From Asterias rubens (lineage: Eukaryota; Echinodermata; Asteroidea; Forcipulatida; Asteriidae), in contig NC_047065.1 in the NCBI RefSeq assembly GCF_902459465.1, forward strand, positions 12,129,634 through 12,193,633: DNA of 64,000 nucleotides. The letters are read 5' to 3'. The notes beneath the pieces are model-generated. The model searched no databases and was not told where the DNA came from. It saw only the letters and a list, made by a program, of their open reading frames with translations. Positions 59,303 through 64,000 of this stretch are shown here, piece after piece. Every line of letters starts with the position of its first letter. Positions within the stretch are counted from its first letter, which is position 1. Position numbers and translations under genes: made by a program.

Positions 59303-59665
59303 TTGGCTGTACTTGTGTCAACAAAGGAAAGAATGGAATTATGTGAAAATATATCCACAACTAGAAACTTGATTTATACAATCCTCTTTTAAACTTGAAT
59401 TTCTACATATCATGATAACAGTTTTAAATTCATAAAATCATACAAAAATGAAAGGAAAAAATTAATGGAGAAATGGAATGTTGATCGAAGAAATCTACAA
59501 GTGTGGATATCTTGTTGGAGAGTTTTCTCCTTTTTCCCCCCATTTTTTTTGTCAGAAAAGGAAAATCTCAGTTTAAAATTTTGTCAGATTTATGTGCCAA
59601 GGGGTGGATTTCACAAGGAGTTAAGACCAGTCTTATCTCGAGTTACGACGAGTTACTCGCCGACA

Positions 59666-59973
59666 CAGGACACTATTGGTAATTGTCAAAGACCAGTCTT
59701 CTCACTTGGTGTATCTCAACTTAGGAATAAAATAACAAACCTGTGAACATTTGAGCTCATTGGACGTCGAAGTTGCAAGATAAAAATGCAAGAAAAAACA
59801 CCCTTGTCACACGAAATCGAAATCAACATCGTGGAAAATTACTTCTTTCTCAAAAACTTCAGAGGGAGCCATTTCTCACAATGTTTTATACTATCTCCAT
59901 TACTCGTCACAAAGTAAGGTTTGTATGCTAATAATTATTTTGAGTATTTACCAATAGTGTCCACTGCCTTTAA
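59666..59973 (+). mobile_element. Family A MITE, truncated (copy 12)
   Basis: The left end is lost (starts GGACACTATTGGTAATTGTC, joined to a GATTTCACAAGGAGTTAAGAC fragment); the right end CCACTGCCTTTAA is intact; internal deletion. Confidence 0.7.
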
Positions 59974-60115
59974 GCTTTTAATAACTCCTACAGGACAAGG
60001 TTGTACATAAATAGTTATGAAAATGAAAATTGTGTCTACCATTTTAAAAACACAAAGTTTCTCTGGGCACCAAAAGCATTTTAACGCTCCAGCAGGACCA
60101 AAGTGAAATTTTGTA

Positions 60116-63100
60116 TCACCAGTATTCCCCGGCTGTGTTGAGTATAGCTAACGCAACTGCACCTATGCCAGCCGATAGTGCCCATACCGTTACTTTTAGA
60201 GCAACACTACCTCGGCTTTGATGCTCCGGACTGGATGACGTCGCAGCTCCGTTCAACCGGGACGTCATCTTTTGAAGAACCTTGTCCGGTCTCTGATACA
60301 GCGTCTCCAACTCAAAGTCATTGTGTTTAGACATACTCGTACTGTGTGAAAGAAACAACAACATGGGGTGTCATGGCCGAGTTGTTTAAGAGCATCAAAT
60401 TCAAGTTCTGGTAGTTAAGTCATCACGAGGTGGGTTCGAATCCCGGTCATGACATTTGGTGTCATTAAGCAAGACACTTTCCTGTAAATGCATCTCTTCA
60501 TCAAGTGGTAAATGGGTACCTGTGAGGGCAGATTGATTGATTTAGCTTAGTGTGCTACTTACTTGGCAGCACAGGCTGTTTACTCCCCAGGGCGCTGAGA
60601 GGGTTTAATGAAATAGAAGGCCCTGTGACCAGGGGTTAAAAATGTATGAGAGCCATAAGCGCCAACTGTGTTTTAGTAGCTGGGCCAATAAATTATTAAT
60701 GTAATGTTTTACTCAGATGTTTAATTAATTAATTTTAAGTAACTGCTCTCCCTTAGAGTGAACAGTAGGCCTCACTTCTCCCTCTCCATTTTTCTGTGTA
60801 AGATTTAGGCCATTTCAAAAATTAATGTCACGTTTTACTTTAAATTTTTAACTTTGTAACTGTTCATGTAATTCTGCTGACTGGCAGCAAATTGAATAGA
60901 TTATTAATGAGCCATTGAATGAAATGAAATGCATTTGCTGTTGAAGCTCTAACGATTGTAATTTACCTTAGTTTGTACTGTAGTCTAGCCTCCCTGGCCA
61001 TCTCCTTGGGTGGGTATTGCACAAATAGATCCCCCGCCTGACTCACTAGATGTTCCATGGGTAGATCGCTGGGGATTTTAGACAAGAGACTGTGGACATA
61101 GGCCATATCACACTCGCAGGCTAGTACCTCTTCCTGGCGGTGAAGTACTATCTATTGAATAAGAATAAAAAGAAGGTATCTAAAACAAGAGACTGTGGAC
61201 ATAGGCCATATCACACTCGCAGGCTAGTACCTCTTCCTGGCGGTGAAGTACTATCTATTGAATAAGAATGAAAAGAAGGTATCTATAAAGCAAGAGACTG
61301 TGGACATAGGCCATATCACACTCGCAGGCTAGTACCTCTTCCTGGCGGTGAAGTACTATCTATTGAATAAGAATGAAAAGAAGGTATCTATAAAACAAGA
61401 GACTGTGGACATAGGCCATGTCACAATCGCAGGCTATGGTTATTGGCATTCATTATTGTTTCCCGATACAAGGAACATGAACAAGATGGAGGCAGCATGA
61501 TATAGGTCTATGACATCAAAGGTGGAGGTTAAGTGGCATGATGCCCTCCGTGCACAAGCCAGTTGTTGGTGCTCAAATGACATGAACCAATTAAGGGGCA
61601 TTAAAATTTAAATATTTTCTCAAAAGAAAACAAGAAAGCCCAGGTTATTTTATAGAGTATTTGTTTTCTTTACGTTGCTAATCCAAAGTTTCATTGTGAC
61701 ATTGACAAAGATGTTATTAAAAGAGAAATTATAACTTTTGAAGCTCTAAAAAGCTTTAAAATAAATATACTTTGCAAAGGCACGATGAGGATTTGTTTAA
61801 AGCCAACATTAAGTGGACAAACACTTACTGCAGCAGCTAGATAGACTGGCATTAATGGATGACAGGCTAGGAAGAAATCATACAGCCTGACGACACTGCG
61901 GAAATCATTCAGGACATGCCCATACCAAGTGATCAGCCAGGCTAGCGCAAATACTGTGCCGACCTCTGACCTACAAATAAAGTCAAAGAATTGGGTATTA
62001 GAATGGAACTTCATAGTGGTTCAGCTACCTTTATGACAATAATAATTACGACTTTTTGCGTTATCGTTTAATCTTTCTCAGCTCCCTTGGGAGTATACAA
62101 CACTTAGGTGCCGTGGCGCTCCAAAGGCTTTTTCAAAAACAATATAAACCTCTACCCTCGCATGTACCCATTTATACCTCTGGGTGAAAAAAAGCCATTA
62201 CAGTAAACGCATCTTGCTTAACGACACAATATTTCACATAATATAATATCGAATAGTATCAAAGTCTTATAGCGCACATATCTACCAAACAAGGTACTCA
62301 AGGCGCCGGGTATATACAAACTTTCAGAAAGATAGGTTATTACAGTGATGAATTCTGAGACCCAATTATGTAGCAGTTATAAGGGTTTACAAGGTGCTAC
62401 GGCGCATTAAGCAGCCGCAACCAGGAACACCGGGAAAACCCCTTCTCTTTTCGATATAAGTGCACTGATGGGACCAACGGCTTTGTGTCCCATCCGAAGG
62501 ACAAAGCAATGGTTAAGTGTCTTGCATACGGACACAAATGTCACGGCTGGGAATTCGAACCCACACTCTGCTGATCAGAAACACCAGAGTTTGAAATTCG
62601 GTGCTCTTAACCGCTCAGCCATGACACTTCCACATGACCGGGATTCGAACCCACACCCCAATGACTTAACCCCCAAGGTCCAATTTGATGGTTCTGCTTA
62701 GCGCAGAGGTCTGTGCTTAATCCGTAGATCAATCTGCTTAAACCATAAAAACCAGAACTTGAGTCTGGTGCAATAAACTGCTCAGCCATGACGTACATGT
62801 CTTGGAACGCTGCACAGGGCACCACAGCAAAAGCACAGGGCACCATCGCAATTGCTATGGGTGCTGTGGGTTAATTCAAGGCTTGCCTTTATGGAGGCGA
62901 TCATCACTTACGCTTGCATGAAATCATGGAGTTCTGGGTTGGCTTTTTTGATGATTGGCAAGAGATAGTTTAACATGTGCCTGGTCCTGTCCATGTTGGC
63001 ATCCATGAAATCCCTGGCCACAAAATAAAAAAAATACAACACATATAAATAATTTTAAAAAATGAGCGAAGGATTTTATAAGTGCAAAAAAACTGGGTGA

Positions 63101-63972
63101 CTCGATCGACTGAAGAAAAAAAAAACTCACTCACAAGTAAATCAATTTTGTTTCTTTTAAATGTCCAAATTGAAAAGTTTTATGTTTCGAAAAGACTTTA
63201 GTGAAGCACGCCCTGGCATAGTTTGCAACCATCGATACATCATTATGTATTATAGACAAATAATTGAAGGGACAGTCAGGCCTGTATGCTTCATTTTTTA
63301 AAAGGGCAGGGGCAACAAGGCATTTTCTCCTTGTTAAAGCCATTGGACACTTTTGGAACAGAACAAAAAATAAAAGTTCACAGGGTTTACAGAAGGTAAT
63401 GGTGAAAGACTTCTCTTGACATATTATTCCATGAAATGCTTTACTTTTTGAGATTTAAAACAATATATAAATTCTCTATAATCTAGAATTACGTTTTTTT
63501 TTAAACACATGTCATGACACGGCGAAACGTGCGGAAACAAAGGTGGGTTTTCCCGTTAGTTTCTCCCGACTCCGATGACCAATTGAGCCTAAATTTTTAC
63601 AGGTTTGTTATTTTATATATATAAGTTGTGATACACGAAGTGTGGGCCTTGGACAATACTGTTCACCAAAAGTGTCCAATGGCTTTAAAAGCCACTCTAT
63701 GAGGAAATTGTAAATTTCTATTGAAGCATTTGAAGGGCACCAAGGCAACGACCAGGGGGAATCGCCTCCTTTGCCTCCATGAAGTGTTAGACCACAGTGC
63801 CCCCCCCTTCTTCTCAAAACTTTTAGGTAAAGGGGAACAAAAACAAACCATGGCCGATAAGTGCATGCCTGTAGAATTACCTTAAATGATGAGTTGATAA
63901 TTTATCTACCAGAGCAATTGAAGCTTCTTTACCGACCACCAGGAGGAAGGTTACGCATATATCGTGGTATCC
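60116..63972 (-). CDS. TBC1D20: TBC1 domain family member 20, 3' part (Rab1 GAP)
   Basis: Five minus-strand exons: 63972-63881, 63013-62912, 61970-61829, 61151-60967, 60341-60116; GT-AG, phases consistent, stop TGA at 60118-60116. The encoded text GYHDICVTFLLVVG, RHMLNYLLPIIKKANPELHDFMQ, SEVGTVFALAWLITWYGHVL, VRLYDFFLACHPLMPVYLAAA and DLPMEHLVSQAGDLFVQYPP matches TBC1D20 closely. The family is an ER-anchored GAP for Rab1/Rab2 that controls ER-Golgi transport and lipid droplets. The C-terminus has a predicted membrane anchor (VALKVTVWALSAGIGAVALAI). The N-terminal half, including the catalytic Arg and Gln fingers, lies right of the window; the first exon here starts just after the YQ of the YQG motif. 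The 61151-60967 exon has its 5' end and acceptor repeated upstream (61083-61440). Confidence 0.93.
60368..60700 (+). mobile_element. tRNA-derived SINE, second body type
   Basis: A head GTGTCATGGCCGAG with B box GGTTCGAATCC (60433-60443), then a body with AAGTGGTAAATGGGTACCTG and TTACTCCCCAGGGCGCTGAG shared with 35345 and 62065, and an AATAAATTATTAATG tail. In a TBC1D20 intron, antisense to the gene. Confidence 0.7.
61083..61440. repeat. 103-105 bp tandem repeat copying a TBC1D20 exon start and acceptor
   Basis: CAAGAGACTGTGGACATAGG begins units at 61083, 61186, 61291 and 61396 (last one partial). Each full unit contains the first 69 coding bases of the exon and its minus-strand acceptor TTATTCAATAG. 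The real exon uses the copy at 61151; the upstream acceptors lie at 61256-61255 and 61361-61360. Using them would add an in-frame TAG. Confidence 0.85.
62065..62230 (-). mobile_element. SINE fragment (inverted)
   Basis: CCCTTGGGAGTATACAAC, CCCATTTATACCTCTGGGTG and CATCTTGCTTAACGACAC are complements of the body at 35345-35540. Confidence 0.55.
62236..62630 (-). mobile_element. tRNA-derived SINE (inverted)
   Basis: Read on the minus strand it starts GTGTCATGGCTGAGCGGTTA, has a B box GGTTCGAATTCC, the body GTCCTTCGGATGGGACAC and ends near CTATAAGACTTTG. Inverse of 47482. In a TBC1D20 intron, same sense as the gene. Confidence 0.7.
63334..63688 (+). mobile_element. TTAA-flanked MITE, family B, copy 4
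   Basis: GTTAAAGCCATTGGACACTT at the left and AAGTGTCCAATGGCTTTAA at the right; in a TBC1D20 intron. Confidence 0.75.
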
Positions 63973-64000
63973 CTACAAAGGCAAAACAAAACGAGATCTT

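Larger units (their letters stand above)
58606..60115. other. Intergenic between retrotransposon and TBC1D20 3' end
   Basis: Holds a family-D MITE, a GGGCCC inverted-repeat element and a truncated family-A MITE; 59303-59600 shows nothing I recognise. The TBC1D20 3' UTR must begin at 60115 and run leftward. Confidence 0.5.

Overview
The window is intron-rich animal nuclear DNA. Four conserved eukaryotic genes can be read exon by exon with GT-AG junctions and matching codon phase. They sit in AT-rich sequence packed with short inverted-repeat elements, tRNA-derived SINEs, minisatellites and one complete LTR retrotransposon. The gene set and the repeat style (many TTAA-flanked 300-400 bp MITEs) suggest a deuterostome invertebrate, most likely an echinoderm and perhaps a sea star. 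That placement is inference from remembered repeat families and is not proven here.

Layout. 97-461 (-) is a coding exon of an unidentified C2H2 zinc-finger gene that runs off the left edge. 0.46-7 kb is intergenic and repeat-filled. 7077-11420 (-) is eIF6 in six exons, a complete 254-codon reading frame. 11421-12066 is a 646 bp head-to-head promoter interval with a GC box. 12067-20747 (+) is CFAP418 (C8orf37) in five exons, 215 codons. 20.7-28.2 kb is intergenic repeats. 28183-41675 (+) is a ZDHHC1/ZDHHC11-type palmitoyltransferase in ten exons, 870 codons. 41.7-49.2 kb holds 60 bp and 19 bp minisatellites, a LINE remnant, SINEs and MITEs. 49182-58605 (+) is a complete Ty3/Gypsy-type retrotransposon with near-identical 1393 bp LTRs, intact gag and pol, and a textbook -1 frameshift signal. 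60116-63972 (-) is the 3' half of TBC1D20, continuing beyond the right edge.

The host genes are not a pathway: eIF6 acts in 60S ribosome biogenesis, CFAP418 in cilium/photoreceptor biology, ZDHHC1 in protein S-acylation, TBC1D20 as an ER Rab1 GAP. eIF6 and CFAP418 probably share a bidirectional promoter.

The most unusual signals are: (1) partial tandem duplications that copy an exon end plus its splice site in three of the four recognised genes (CFAP418 exon 3, ZDHHC1 exon 8, one TBC1D20 exon), two of them associated with a mobile element; (2) the eIF6 stop codon lying in the ATT tail of an antisense SINE; (3) the retrotransposon's frameshift signal and an LTR-internal 96 bp repeat that brackets an intron-like segment; (4) MITEs that repeatedly end within about 100 bp of a splice acceptor. 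I saw no CRISPR array, operon or prokaryotic system.
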